Shown here: in pieces, positions 25,455 through 34,370 of the stretch
How the letters are laid out: each line of letters starts with the position of its first letter
How positions within the stretch are numbered: the first letter of the stretch is position 1
Origin: an uncultured bacterium
GTDB taxonomy: Bacteria > Electryoneota > Electryoneia > Electryoneales > Electryoneaceae
Direction: 5' to 3'
Assembly: GCA_913009835.1 (NCBI GenBank)
Contig: CAJVXH010000004.1
Span: 1-49,384 of the forward strand
DNA length: 49,384 nt
Position numbers and translations under genes: made by a program
The notes under the pieces: model-generated
What the model saw: only the letters and a program-made list of their open reading frames with translations
Database searches by the model: none
Told to the model about the DNA's origin: nothing

Positions 25455-26732
25455 TTAGAAACTGACGCTGATACCAACCTTACGTTCAGTACGATTATCA
25501 AACGCTGGCGCCTGACGTCCGGAAGAATACTCGAAATAGATGAAATTGTTGGCGATGATTGGACTGTCCTTGATATTGAGGAATGATATGTCACCAAAGA
25601 CATTCAGCAAGAAACTCAACTCCTGTGCCAGACGTACGTGATACCGCGAAGCATCAGGAATCCTCTCACGATGCAAGAGGCCATCCTCTCGTACAAAAAC
25701 CGGTGTGGGCATCGCGAAAGTGGTCCACTGATAACCAAGGTCGAGGATCAGGAAACGTGAGAATGGAAGCTCCCATTCGGCAGCGACAGAATTCCTGGAG
25801 GCGGTGCTCCAGCCAATGTCATTCTTGCCGGACCAGAAGTGTTCAAGTTTCAAACGTAACGGCGGCACATCTCGAGTCATCATCCGGTCAAGGTCCAACT
25901 TCGCAAGAAAGTTGGTATATGGCACTTCCACCGTAACGCCTGCACCGAGCGTCTTGTTCATCACCCTCAGCATCCGCTCAGTTCGCTGATCATACGCTGT
26001 CTCAACGAAGTAGCCGAAGTACGTCTCAACCATCAATGATCGGTTGAAGGTCGTGTAATAATACCGGTTAGCCTGGAGATTCAAGAATGTATTGGTTCCA
26101 TTTGCAACACGACCAATGCTGCCGAGCGTACCCTCGGAACCCAGATTCAACTGGTAACGCCAGGCGAGAGCCTTGTTGTCAACAGTGCGAAGAGCGTTGA
26201 AACCGACCAACACTCCCTGAAGATCGTAGGAGAAGGATACCATGGCGGCGTTCTCAAGAACACGTTCCAACTGAATTGTAGTTGGGTATGCCTGAGTGTA
26301 GAAAGCCTCATCCTCTGTGTAGGCAATGCGGCCGCCATCACCGGCAATGGTGTTCAGACGACGGGCCACCCCAAGACGGTTGTTCTTGAAATCCACTGTC
26401 ACCGAGCTCATTGGATCTTTCTTCAGGGTGAGGACGATCTGAGAAATCCCGGAAGTAGTCGCCTTGGGAACGATCTCACGGATCACGAGTTTGTGACCCC
26501 AACCATCACGCAACTGCCAGTTATCACCGAATTCAACTTCCGGAATCCGATTCAAGTTCAAATACAAACCGCGCTTCAGCACGATCTGAATCTTGTACAA
26601 ACCTTCTTCCATCGCTGGCACTATCTGCCAGACTTCTTCCTTCGAAAAAATCTGCTCATCCGAGGCCCGACTGACACTGACTAGACTCAAAAGGATGATC
26701 GCAATCCAAATTATTACTTTCGCTGACTTCAT
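25455..26732 (-). CDS. Predicted outer-membrane beta-barrel protein
   Basis: A 425-residue exported protein with a signal peptide (MKSAKVIIWIAIILLSLV, cleaved near SRA). An N-terminal region of about 130 residues has AMIN-like strands (VWQIVPAMEEGLYKIQIVLK). The remainder shows long amphipathic beta strands with many Tyr and Phe, and the protein ends in VGISVSF, a typical outer-membrane insertion signal with terminal Phe. I do not recognise a specific family. The ATG at 26732 has GGGAGGTG 5 bases upstream and is preferred over an ATG at 26777. It is upstream of the UbiA-type gene on the same strand (140 bp) and could belong to the same transcription unit. Confidence 0.78.
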   Translation of the reverse strand: MKSAKVIIWIAIILLSLVSVSRASDEQIFSKEEVWQIVPAMEEGLYKIQIVLKRGLYLNLNRIPEVEFGDNWQLRDGWGHKLVIREIVPKATTSGISQIVLTLKKDPMSSVTVDFKNNRLGVARRLNTIAGDGGRIAYTEDEAFYTQAYPTTIQLERVLENAAMVSFSYDLQGVLVGFNALRTVDNKALAWRYQLNLGSEGTLGSIGRVANGTNTFLNLQANRYYYTTFNRSLMVETYFGYFVETAYDQRTERMLRVMNKTLGAGVTVEVPYTNFLAKLDLDRMMTRDVPPLRLKLEHFWSGKNDIGWSTASRNSVAAEWELPFSRFLILDLGYQWTTFAMPTPVFVREDGLLHRERIPDASRYHVRLAQELSFLLNVFGDISFLNIKDSPIIANNFIYFEYSSGRQAPAFDNRTERKVGISVSF

Positions 26733-27028
26733 CTTACACCTCCCGCTTGCAATCGTATCTGGACTCGCAAGATTCAAGTTCCTACCGTTTTTTGCAAATC
26801 AAGAAATACCCCAAACTAATACCCAGCCATTAACATTGATCTCCCTCCGGGTTCTTACACTGGTCTATCTTCACTATCATCATACGCAAGCGCTTCAGTA
26901 TAATGCAATAGTGATAATGATATAGAATAATATATATCAGTACTTTGATAATACGCGCTGTATATGGGGTTTTAGACGCTTGCGAGGGAGGGATACGCGA
27001 AATATGCCGGATAATAAAAACTGATAAC
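26733..27028. other. AT-rich upstream region of the outer-membrane protein gene
   Basis: No supported gene. The stretch 26880-26960 is strongly AT-rich with several TATA-like hexamers on both strands (for example TATACT on the minus strand near 26897). I could not assign a convincing -35/-10 pair. Confidence 0.45.
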
Positions 27029-27057
27029 AAAAAAGCCGAATGCAGTTGCACTCGGCT
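27029..27057 (-). terminator. Rho-independent terminator (minus strand)
   Basis: On the minus strand, AGCCGA and TCGGCT (27052-27057 and 27034-27039) form a stem extended by an interrupted TGCA pairing. A run of five to six T follows. It ends transcription from the outer-membrane protein gene at 27221-28015. Confidence 0.85.
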
Positions 27058-27220
27058 AAGAATATGCTCTCGGAGTCAAATGACTCCACCTCTCGAGATT
27101 AACCCTCGGCGCTGTCCTGTCAGTTGATCAAATACGTCAAGAAAGACCGGGAATATATTGGACAGTAAGACAGTCCCGATTCCAAAAAAATACGATAGGC
27201 AAATGGCTGCTATTTTTTAC

Positions 27221-28015
27221 TCAGTAATCTCCCAATGGGTTGAGCAGAGTGATACCTCCACCAACAAACCAACCTGACATCTCCAGGACTACTTTCTCAG
27301 GGAGATAGTCCTGTACAGGTCCAGTACTACCCTCAATGCCGCTGACGCCGGCGGTGCCGTAATCGGCTTCAAGGTTATTGACATCACCCATACGTATGCC
27401 ACCACCAATATCCAAGCTAAGGTAACGAGTGAGCTTGATTCGAGATCGCAATTCAGCTCGGAAGGGAGTGTAGGTACCTGTCAATTCAGCGCCTTCAGCC
27501 TGCTTGATGAAATCGGTCAAGGAACCGTCGATGGTGCCAAATCCGATCGAAACCATTGGCCCAATTGAAAACCAATCGTTAAATGGGTAGAGATATGCTG
27601 CGTATGCGTAGTATTCCTTGGAGGATATTTTCATTTGCCACTGACGGGGTATACCGTATTGTTCCATCGTGAACCCAGCCACCTGCTCAGGAAGTTGAGA
27701 ATAACCTAACCCAGCATGTAAGGAATGAAAACGGAATCCAAGCCTCAGTTCATATGCGAGGAAGTCCGCAAATCCCTCCTGCTCCCAAGTGCTGCTATAA
27801 CCATCTGTTGTGGTAAAATAGTGATTCGGTCCGTTTTTGATCTGATTGTCAACCTGAGACAGATTCAGATGAGTCAGGTTTCCGAGAATAGTGGCCTCGA
27901 ATCCCCAGGCGGTTCGATCATTCGAGGGCTCACCGAGCAGCTGGGCGTGAACATGTAACGGTAGAATAGCCAGTAGTGCAGTGATGGTTACAAAGGTCGA
28001 CCATTTCTTAATCAT
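27221..28015 (-). CDS. Predicted outer-membrane protein
   Basis: A 264-residue exported protein with a signal peptide (KKWSTFVTITALLAILPLHV, cleaved after HAQ). The mature part alternates aromatic and polar residues (YELRLGFRFHSLHAGLGYSQ, FSIGPMVSIGFGTIDG, AELRSRIKLTRYLSLDIGGG), as in OMP_b-brl barrels. Family unknown. The ATG at 28015 has GGGAGGGG 4 bases upstream and is preferred to the ATG at 28036. A strong terminator lies at 27029-27057, so the gene is probably transcribed alone. Confidence 0.78.
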   Translation of the reverse strand: MIKKWSTFVTITALLAILPLHVHAQLLGEPSNDRTAWGFEATILGNLTHLNLSQVDNQIKNGPNHYFTTTDGYSSTWEQEGFADFLAYELRLGFRFHSLHAGLGYSQLPEQVAGFTMEQYGIPRQWQMKISSKEYYAYAAYLYPFNDWFSIGPMVSIGFGTIDGSLTDFIKQAEGAELTGTYTPFRAELRSRIKLTRYLSLDIGGGIRMGDVNNLEADYGTAGVSGIEGSTGPVQDYLPEKVVLEMSGWFVGGGITLLNPLGDY

Positions 28016-28219
28016 CTTCCCCTCCCTGGGTATCAAGCAGTCCTAATAACCTCGCCAATGATAGTGTGCAGGAATAACTTAGAGCGGATAGATCGCCTGT
28101 GCATGATGAAGCTCTCAGCAGTCTCACCGGAATGCCTTGGAATAACATCTTGCTCGTAAAATATGTATGATCTATATAAACCATCCCCCCGAAAACATTC
28201 GATCAGATGAGGACGAGTC

Positions 28220-29746
28220 GTGAATACTGAAACACGTCAAGCTGGAGTGCTTTTGCACCCGACGTCTCTGCCTGGCCCCAACGGTATTGGCGAGCTCGGA
28301 TCTCAAGCCACGGACTTTGTCGATTGGCTGGTGGATGGAGAGCAAACTATCTGGCAGGTAATGCCGCTCGGTCCAACTGGCTACGGCGACAGTCCCTACC
28401 AATGTTTCTCCGCCTTTGCGGCCAATCCTCTCCTCATATCATTGGACAGGTTACAAGCCGAAGGGTTACTCAATCAGGCCGACCTGGAGCCGCTAAGCAA
28501 GCTTTCCAGCAAATATGTCGACTTCGGCGCGGTCATACCGATGAAGAACGATCTGCTCAAGCAGGCGTTCACGGTGTTTCAAAATGATGCTGATCCTGAA
28601 GCACGAGCTGATTTCGATCAATTCAAAGCTCGCTTTCATTTCTGGTTGGAAGATTTTGCGCTGTTCAAGGCTCTGAAGGAATTCTATGCAGGCCAGTCCT
28701 GGAATGAATGGCCCGTAGAATTGCGTGATCGGGATTTCGATGCCATAGACAGGGTGAGTGAGGAGCTGGCCTCAAGTATTGAGTTTCACAGTTGGCTTCA
28801 GTATAAAACCATCTCGCAATGGTGGGCAGTTCGGCATTACGCACAGAAGAACGGTGTTCAGATTCTGGGAGATCTACCAATTTTCGTGGCCTATGACAGT
28901 GCGGATGCCTGGGCAAATCGTCAACTATTCCATTTCGACGATCAGGGAAATCCAACCGTCGTTGCCGGAGTGCCGCCAGATTATTTCAGCGAGACCGGGC
29001 AACTCTGGGGCAATCCTCTCTACAAATGGGAGGCTCATCGCGATCAGGGATTCAGCTGGTGGGAAGCGCGATTAAAATCCACATTTGAGATGGTAGACAT
29101 GGTCAGAATTGACCATTTCAGAGGTTTTGAGGCATGCTGGGAGGTTCCGGCCGACGAAGAAACCGCGATCAATGGGCAGTGGGTGAAAGCTCCGGGCTAT
29201 GAATTGTTCGGCACTTTACGAGCGCGAATGGGCCAGATGAACGTTGTGGCGGAAAACCTGGGCGTAATCACCGATGAGGTAGAAAATCTCCGGCGCCAGT
29301 TCCATTTCCCCGGGATGCGAGTCCTGCAATTCGCCTGGGACTCTGGGCCGATGAACGCATTCCTGCCCCACAACCACAGCTGTGATTCAGTCATCTACAC
29401 CGGAACCCATGACAACAACACCACCCGAGGTTGGTTTGAGCAGGAGGCGACGAAAAAGGGTCTGGCATATTTGAAGGAATATGTTGGTCACGAACTCGGA
29501 GAGATTGAGGATGAGTTCGTTCGGATGGCCTATGCTTCCTCCGGCCTCTACGCCATCATTCCCATGCAGGATTGGCTGAAGCTGGGCTCGGAAGCGCGTA
29601 TGAACACTCCCGGCAATGCCTCAGGCAACTGGAGCTGGCGAGTCGACAGCGATCAACTTAGCAAAGAACTCAGCGACAAAATGCGCGAACTCACGCAACG
29701 GTATGGACGTGCCCCGAGTGTACAGATCAAAGAGGAGGAGGCCTGA
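28220..29746 (+). CDS. malQ: 4-alpha-glucanotransferase (GH77, amylomaltase)
   Basis: A 508-residue cytoplasmic GH77 enzyme of the short bacterial type. It starts RQAGVLLHPTSLPGPNGIGE and has the catalytic nucleophile in MVRIDHFRGFEACWEVP. The acid/base Glu is in VAENLGVITDEVENLR and a third carboxylate in YTGTHDNNTTRGW. It transfers glucan chains between alpha-1,4-glucans in glycogen or maltodextrin metabolism. The start is GTG, with GAGGAC about 8 bases upstream. No other glycogen gene is adjacent. A small Cys-containing protein follows after 20 bp. Confidence 0.96.
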   Translation: MNTETRQAGVLLHPTSLPGPNGIGELGSQATDFVDWLVDGEQTIWQVMPLGPTGYGDSPYQCFSAFAANPLLISLDRLQAEGLLNQADLEPLSKLSSKYVDFGAVIPMKNDLLKQAFTVFQNDADPEARADFDQFKARFHFWLEDFALFKALKEFYAGQSWNEWPVELRDRDFDAIDRVSEELASSIEFHSWLQYKTISQWWAVRHYAQKNGVQILGDLPIFVAYDSADAWANRQLFHFDDQGNPTVVAGVPPDYFSETGQLWGNPLYKWEAHRDQGFSWWEARLKSTFEMVDMVRIDHFRGFEACWEVPADEETAINGQWVKAPGYELFGTLRARMGQMNVVAENLGVITDEVENLRRQFHFPGMRVLQFAWDSGPMNAFLPHNHSCDSVIYTGTHDNNTTRGWFEQEATKKGLAYLKEYVGHELGEIEDEFVRMAYASSGLYAIIPMQDWLKLGSEARMNTPGNASGNWSWRVDSDQLSKELSDKMRELTQRYGRAPSVQIKEEEA

Positions 29747-29765
29747 GCATGAGGGTGATGATTCC

Positions 29766-30017
29766 ATGAACAAGTTCGACTGGACAACCTGCCTCTGGCC
29801 GGAGGATAAACACCCGATGCCATTATGCCGACACGCTTGGGAACGCCACCTTCGTCAACAGAACAATGGCGAAATGCCCCTGTCCGAGGAAATGCTCGAT
29901 AAGCAGTGGGATATGATTCTATCATTGCAGGGTGATGAAAAATGTCCTTGTGCGAAGGAACTGGAGTTGTTGGTCCGGGGAGAAAAGACTCCCAATTTGA
30001 ATGATCCGAGCTCTTGA
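29766..30017 (+). CDS. Small Cys-containing protein of unknown function
   Basis: An 83-residue protein starting MNKFDWTTCLWPEDKHPM. It has four Cys in two groups (TTCLWP and PLCRHAW; KCPCAKEL), which could bind a metal. No signal peptide is present. GAGGG upstream of the ATG at 29766 supports the start. It lies between malQ (same strand, 20 bp away) and topA. I do not recognise a family. Confidence 0.6.
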   Translation: MNKFDWTTCLWPEDKHPMPLCRHAWERHLRQQNNGEMPLSEEMLDKQWDMILSLQGDEKCPCAKELELLVRGEKTPNLNDPSS

Positions 30018-30127
30018 CTGGCATTTGCATAATTGTTTGTTATTTTCCAGCCGGTCAAGTGATCGGCATTTTTTAACGCGCAGTTACAGAGTGGTTTTCA
30101 GCGTTCACCGCAATCAGTAAGGATGGC

Positions 30128-32728
30128 ATGGCTTCTAAACTCTTAATCGTCGAGTCGCCCGCAAAGGCGAAAACTCTATCCCGTTATCTCGGTAATGATT
30201 ACGCTATCGAGGCGTCAGTCGGACACATTCGCGATCTGCCGAACAAGAATCTTGCGGTAGATATTGAAAACAATTTCAAACCGGAATATGTCATCATTCC
30301 GGAGAAGAAGAAGAAAGTAGAACAGTTGCGTAAGGCAGCCGGCAAGGTGCAGACGGTGTTACTGGCAATGGACCCTGACCGTGAGGGAGAAGCCATAGCC
30401 TGGCACATCGCCCACTTGCTTGGCAACCGGAACGGCGAGATTCGACGGGTTACCTTTAACGAGATCACGAAGAACGCCGTCCTGGAGGCTGTAAAAAACC
30501 CGGGCGATATCAATCAGAACCGGGTGGACGCTCAGCAGGCAAGACGTGTCCTCGACCGCCTGGTTGGGTACCTGGTGAGCAAGCAGCTATGGGGTGTGAT
30601 CGCACGCGGATTGTCGGCCGGACGTGTGCAGTCGGTTGCTCTGCGGCTGGTAGTGGAACGTGAACAAGAGATCGAGGCCTTTAATCCGGAAGAGTACTGG
30701 AACTTCCACGCGATGGCTGAGCTCCAGAACCTGACCCCCTTCCGCACCAAGCTGGTGAAGCTGGGTGGTGAAGACCTCGACATCAATTCGGAAGAACTCG
30801 CCAGGCAGGTCGAAAATCACCTCGAGACATTACCAGCCCGTCTGATTGATATACGTCGAAGGATCAACGCACAGAAGCCGAAAGCGCCGTTTACTACATC
30901 TACGCTGCAACAGGAAGCTTCGCATCGGCTGGGCATGGGCGGCAAAAAGGCGATGCGCACCGCCCAGAGCCTATACGAAGGTGTCGATCTCGGAGATGAC
31001 ACCGTCGGATTGATTACCTACATGCGTACCGACAGCACTCGGATCAGCCCGGAAGCCATCGGTATTACCCGCGATTTCATTTCCGCAGAATACGGGGACA
31101 GTTACCTGAGTCCCAAGGCGCGCCAGTTCGGCAAGGCCAAAGGCAAACACACCCAAGACGCTCACGAAACGATCCGTCCGACTGATGTGCGCCGCACACC
31201 CGAATCGATCAAGAAATATCTCAAACGTGACGAGCAACGCCTCTATGAGTTGATCTGGACACGTTTCGTCGCTACCCAGATGGCTGAAGCTCTCTTCGAT
31301 GGCCTGACCCTCGATATCGGCGTCGGCACCCCAGCCGATCTCTCGCCGGATCTGGTCAATTCCGCCGTTCAGAAGCACATCGCCAAACTGGCCGAAAAAG
31401 ATCCGAAGCTCGACATCAACGATTCCGTTTTGCAGAATAAAAAACGGTCTGAGATCGAAAAGGAATCCGCTGCCTACCTGCTGCGTGCTGTAGGACGTCG
31501 ACTGGTATTCCCGGGATTCCGGCGTCTATGGGGAGAGGATGTCAGCGATGATCCGCCAGTCGGCAAGAACGCCGAAGAGATGAGCGAGGATCTGCCAGAA
31601 GTGCTGTTCCGTGAAACTCAGCTCGAGAAGAATGGCAAAGTCAAGGCTGGCAAAGCCAAGGTTGAACCTAAAGCCGGTGATGCAGCTGAGATCAGCAACA
31701 TAGAGAGCGAACAGAAATTCACTCAGCCGCCGCCACGTTTTTCAGAGGCTACCCTGGTGAAAATGCTGGACGAGTTGGGGATAGGACGACCGTCCACCTA
31801 CGCCCAGATCATCAGCACCATCCAGGACAGGAAGTATGTCGGACGGGACGACAAGAAGAGGCTGCAACCCACCGACCTGGGACGCACTGTCAACGGTGTG
31901 CTGGTACGTGAATTCGAGCACCTCTTCAACACCAGTTTCACCGCCGAGATGGAAGAGGCGCTGGACAAGGTGGAGGAAGGTGGAGATTGGACTGAAACCG
32001 TTCGCAAGTTCTGGGAACCGTTCAGCGAGCGCATTGAACATTTCAAGCAGAATAAAGAAGAGATCAAGAAGTCTATCATGACTTCCACCGGACGTAAATG
32101 CCCCCAATGTGGTGAGGGTGAATTGGTGGAACGATGGGGTCGCTTTGGCAAGTTCGTCTCCTGTAACCGTTATCCTGATTGCAAGTTCATAGAGAAGAAT
32201 ACTGACGAAAACGGTGAGGCGAAGAAGGAACCGGAACTCGTCGGACGTAAATGTCCGGCCTGCAATGAAGGCGATCTGGTCATCCGTGATGGTCGAAACG
32301 GCAAGTTCATCGCCTGTAATCGTTATCCCAAATGCAAACACACTGAGCCAGTTCCCGGCGAAGAGGGCAAGCAACCAAATCTGCCGGACGTGAATATCCC
32401 CTGCCCGCGCGAAGGGTGTGGGGGCACGGTTGTCGCCAAACGAACACGACGCGGTAAACTCTTCTATTCCTGCACTAACTGGAAAGAGAAGAAATGCAAG
32501 GTCGCGTTCTGGGATGAACCGGTTGAACGCAAGTGTCCGAACTGCAACTATCCCCTGATGACGATGAAGAGTGGGAATTTCGTCTGTCCGGAATGCAAGC
32601 ACGAGGAAGTCAATCCGGACGCTCCGCCACCAGCTAAAAAGGCCACCAAGAAAAAGGCTGTAGCGAAGAAAACCACGAAGTCTTCAGCAAAGAAGACGAC
32701 TAAGAAGACTACCACGAAGAAGAAATAG
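30128..32728 (+). CDS. topA: DNA topoisomerase I
   Basis: An 866-residue type IA topoisomerase. The TOPRIM domain has LLIVESPAKAKTLSRYLG and AMDPDREGEAIAWH. The catalytic Tyr298 is in GLITYMRTDSTR, and QDAHETIRPTD follows. The C-terminus carries four zinc-ribbon-like Cys clusters (CPQCGEGELV, CPACNEGDLV, CPREGCGGTV, CPNCNYPLM). A Lys/Thr/Ala-rich tail of about 30 residues resembles histone H1-like DNA-binding tails. It relaxes negative supercoils. AAGGAT precedes the ATG, and a strong terminator follows at 32738-32769. Confidence 0.97.
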   Translation: MASKLLIVESPAKAKTLSRYLGNDYAIEASVGHIRDLPNKNLAVDIENNFKPEYVIIPEKKKKVEQLRKAAGKVQTVLLAMDPDREGEAIAWHIAHLLGNRNGEIRRVTFNEITKNAVLEAVKNPGDINQNRVDAQQARRVLDRLVGYLVSKQLWGVIARGLSAGRVQSVALRLVVEREQEIEAFNPEEYWNFHAMAELQNLTPFRTKLVKLGGEDLDINSEELARQVENHLETLPARLIDIRRRINAQKPKAPFTTSTLQQEASHRLGMGGKKAMRTAQSLYEGVDLGDDTVGLITYMRTDSTRISPEAIGITRDFISAEYGDSYLSPKARQFGKAKGKHTQDAHETIRPTDVRRTPESIKKYLKRDEQRLYELIWTRFVATQMAEALFDGLTLDIGVGTPADLSPDLVNSAVQKHIAKLAEKDPKLDINDSVLQNKKRSEIEKESAAYLLRAVGRRLVFPGFRRLWGEDVSDDPPVGKNAEEMSEDLPEVLFRETQLEKNGKVKAGKAKVEPKAGDAAEISNIESEQKFTQPPPRFSEATLVKMLDELGIGRPSTYAQIISTIQDRKYVGRDDKKRLQPTDLGRTVNGVLVREFEHLFNTSFTAEMEEALDKVEEGGDWTETVRKFWEPFSERIEHFKQNKEEIKKSIMTSTGRKCPQCGEGELVERWGRFGKFVSCNRYPDCKFIEKNTDENGEAKKEPELVGRKCPACNEGDLVIRDGRNGKFIACNRYPKCKHTEPVPGEEGKQPNLPDVNIPCPREGCGGTVVAKRTRRGKLFYSCTNWKEKKCKVAFWDEPVERKCPNCNYPLMTMKSGNFVCPECKHEEVNPDAPPPAKKATKKKAVAKKTTKSSAKKTTKKTTTKKK

Positions 32729-32737
32729 ATGATGTGC

Positions 32738-32769
32738 AGAAGGGGCGAAATGATCGTCCCTTCTTTTTT
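32738..32769 (+). terminator. Rho-independent terminator after topA
   Basis: An 11-bp stem AGAAGGGGCGA/TCGTCCCTTCT (one G-T pair) with loop AATGA is followed by TTTTT. It lies 9 bases past the topA stop codon. Confidence 0.93.
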
Positions 32770-32799
32770 ATAGGTGAGGTCGGGAGGGGAGGCAGACCG

Positions 32800-33057
32800 A
32801 TGATATTGATGCTATTGGTGATAGGTGCGGCCTTGTATATGCTGATTTCAGGAAGTCTACCGGTTGGGGATCTGGCGTTTGGGAGACCTTACAAAGGGAA
32901 AGTGGTCAGCGGTCATCCAACCCTGATGCGAATTTCAGCTCTCCTGATTATCTGGATTGTCTCGCCAATACCAACACCTTGGGGTGCAACAGGCGTGGCC
33001 ATTGCCGGAGGTCTCGCTCTGCTATTGATTATCGTCGGGTTATTTTTGGGAAGATGA
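32800..33057 (+). CDS. Small membrane protein, two predicted helices
   Basis: An 85-residue protein with two hydrophobic segments (MILMLLVIGAALYMLIS and the C-terminal VAIAGGLALLLIIVGLFLG) and a short polar loop. The ATG at 32800 has the run GGGAGGGGAGG upstream and is chosen over an in-frame ATG at 32734 that falls in the topA terminator. Function unknown. It lies between topA and xerC. Confidence 0.65.
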   Translation: MILMLLVIGAALYMLISGSLPVGDLAFGRPYKGKVVSGHPTLMRISALLIIWIVSPIPTPWGATGVAIAGGLALLLIIVGLFLGR

Positions 33058-33102
33058 GGACCTAAACCATTATCTTATTGGAGTTACGGTATTTAATAGT
33101 CG

Positions 33103-34050
33103 GTGCCCGTGAGAGAACAACTCGACAATTGGCTGTCACACCTTCACGCGGTGGAGAATGTCTCACCCCATACCATCCGTGCGTACGGATCAGATGTGCT
33201 CAAGTTTATCAACCAGGTAGAAGCTCACGCTGGACGGGATCTTTCCCCTGATTTCATCACCCTGCGTCACATTCGACGATACCTCGGATCGCTCAATAAA
33301 TATGATTCGTTCAACAGGCCATCACCGGTCTCACGTAAAACCAAGTCACGCACGCTGTCTTCGCTCAAGGCCTTCTTCCGATACCTCGTAGATCAAGGTG
33401 TGCTCGAAGGTTCGCCTGCGGAATCGATTGATGGCCCTAGAATGGAGATTATTCTACCAGACTCACCATCAGTGAATGAGGTTTTCGCCACTCTGGAGGC
33501 GGAGGAACTCCCGCAGGAAGACGAGATCGAGCATCTACGTAACAATGCTCTGCTCGAAGTTCTATACGGCAGCGGCTTGCGAATCAGCGAAGCCATCAGC
33601 CTTAACCTGCAATCTCTCGATCTGAAGAGAGGTTGGTTGAGCGTCATGGGTAAGGGGAGCAAGCAACGATTTGTTCCCATAGGAGTGAAAGAAAAGGGTG
33701 CATTACAGGCTTGGATTGACGTACGTTCTGAATGGGTAACATCCGAATCCGGTGAAGCGCTGTTTCTTGGCAAACGGGGAAAGAGGTTGAACGTGCGAGA
33801 TGCGTACGAAGTTGTCCGACGTCGGATGACTGCTGCCGGAATCAGCCGGGGGAATCATCCACACGCTCTGCGACACGCATTCGCCACCCACATGATGGAA
33901 AACGGAGCGGATCTGCTCACAATCAAGGAACTTCTCGGCCATTCGAGCCTGTCAACTACACAGGTATACACTCACGTTACCCGCGACCATTTGAAGGAGG
34001 TCTATTCACGCCACCCTCGCGCGGCCGCCCATGACGAGAGTAAAGACTAA
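33103..34050 (+). CDS. xerC: Tyrosine recombinase XerC/XerD
   Basis: A 315-residue Xer recombinase of usual length. It has an N-terminal SAM-like domain (LDNWLSHLHAVENVSPHTIR) and a catalytic domain with Arg in YGSGLRISEA, Lys in GKGSKQRFVP, HALRHAFATH, LGHSS and the Tyr nucleophile in QVYTHV. It resolves chromosome dimers at dif near the terminus. The topA neighbourhood, and the lack of phage genes, support a housekeeping Xer rather than an integrase. The start is GTG; the GTG two codons further in is also possible, since the ribosome-binding site is weak. Confidence 0.92.
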   Translation: MPVREQLDNWLSHLHAVENVSPHTIRAYGSDVLKFINQVEAHAGRDLSPDFITLRHIRRYLGSLNKYDSFNRPSPVSRKTKSRTLSSLKAFFRYLVDQGVLEGSPAESIDGPRMEIILPDSPSVNEVFATLEAEELPQEDEIEHLRNNALLEVLYGSGLRISEAISLNLQSLDLKRGWLSVMGKGSKQRFVPIGVKEKGALQAWIDVRSEWVTSESGEALFLGKRGKRLNVRDAYEVVRRRMTAAGISRGNHPHALRHAFATHMMENGADLLTIKELLGHSSLSTTQVYTHVTRDHLKEVYSRHPRAAAHDESKD

Positions 34051-34082
34051 AGGTAGATTCAACCACAAACCCAGGAGGCTCC

Positions 34083-34370
34083 ATGCAGGTGATCATTCAG
34101 GGAGATGGGATTAACGTTCGTGATGAACTGAAAGAGCACATCGAAAAGGAAATCGCCAGACTCGACAAATACTATGACCGTCTTATTCAGGCTGACGTGG
34201 TTCTCGAAGGTCACACACACCAGAAGGAAGCACGTGTCCGCCTCGAGCTTCCACGCGAATCGCTCTTTGCCTCCGAGACATCCGATAAATTTGAAATATC
34301 TATCGAGAGTGCTGTTGACAAACTCGTAGAACAGTTGAAACGCTACAAGGAAAAACTTCGCGATAGCTGA
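34083..34370 (+). CDS. hpf: Ribosome hibernation-promoting factor (HPF/RaiA family, short form)
   Basis: A 95-residue protein beginning MQVIIQGDGINVRDELKEHI, with the beta-alpha-beta-beta-beta-alpha layout of short HPF/YfiA proteins (HTHQKEARVRLELP, LVEQLKRYKEKL). It binds idle ribosomes and promotes 70S or 100S dormancy. AGGAGG is 6 bases upstream. Its stop codon overlaps the hprK start (TGATG), as in many rpoN-hpf-hprK-PTS clusters. Confidence 0.93.
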   Translation: MQVIIQGDGINVRDELKEHIEKEIARLDKYYDRLIQADVVLEGHTHQKEARVRLELPRESLFASETSDKFEISIESAVDKLVEQLKRYKEKLRDS

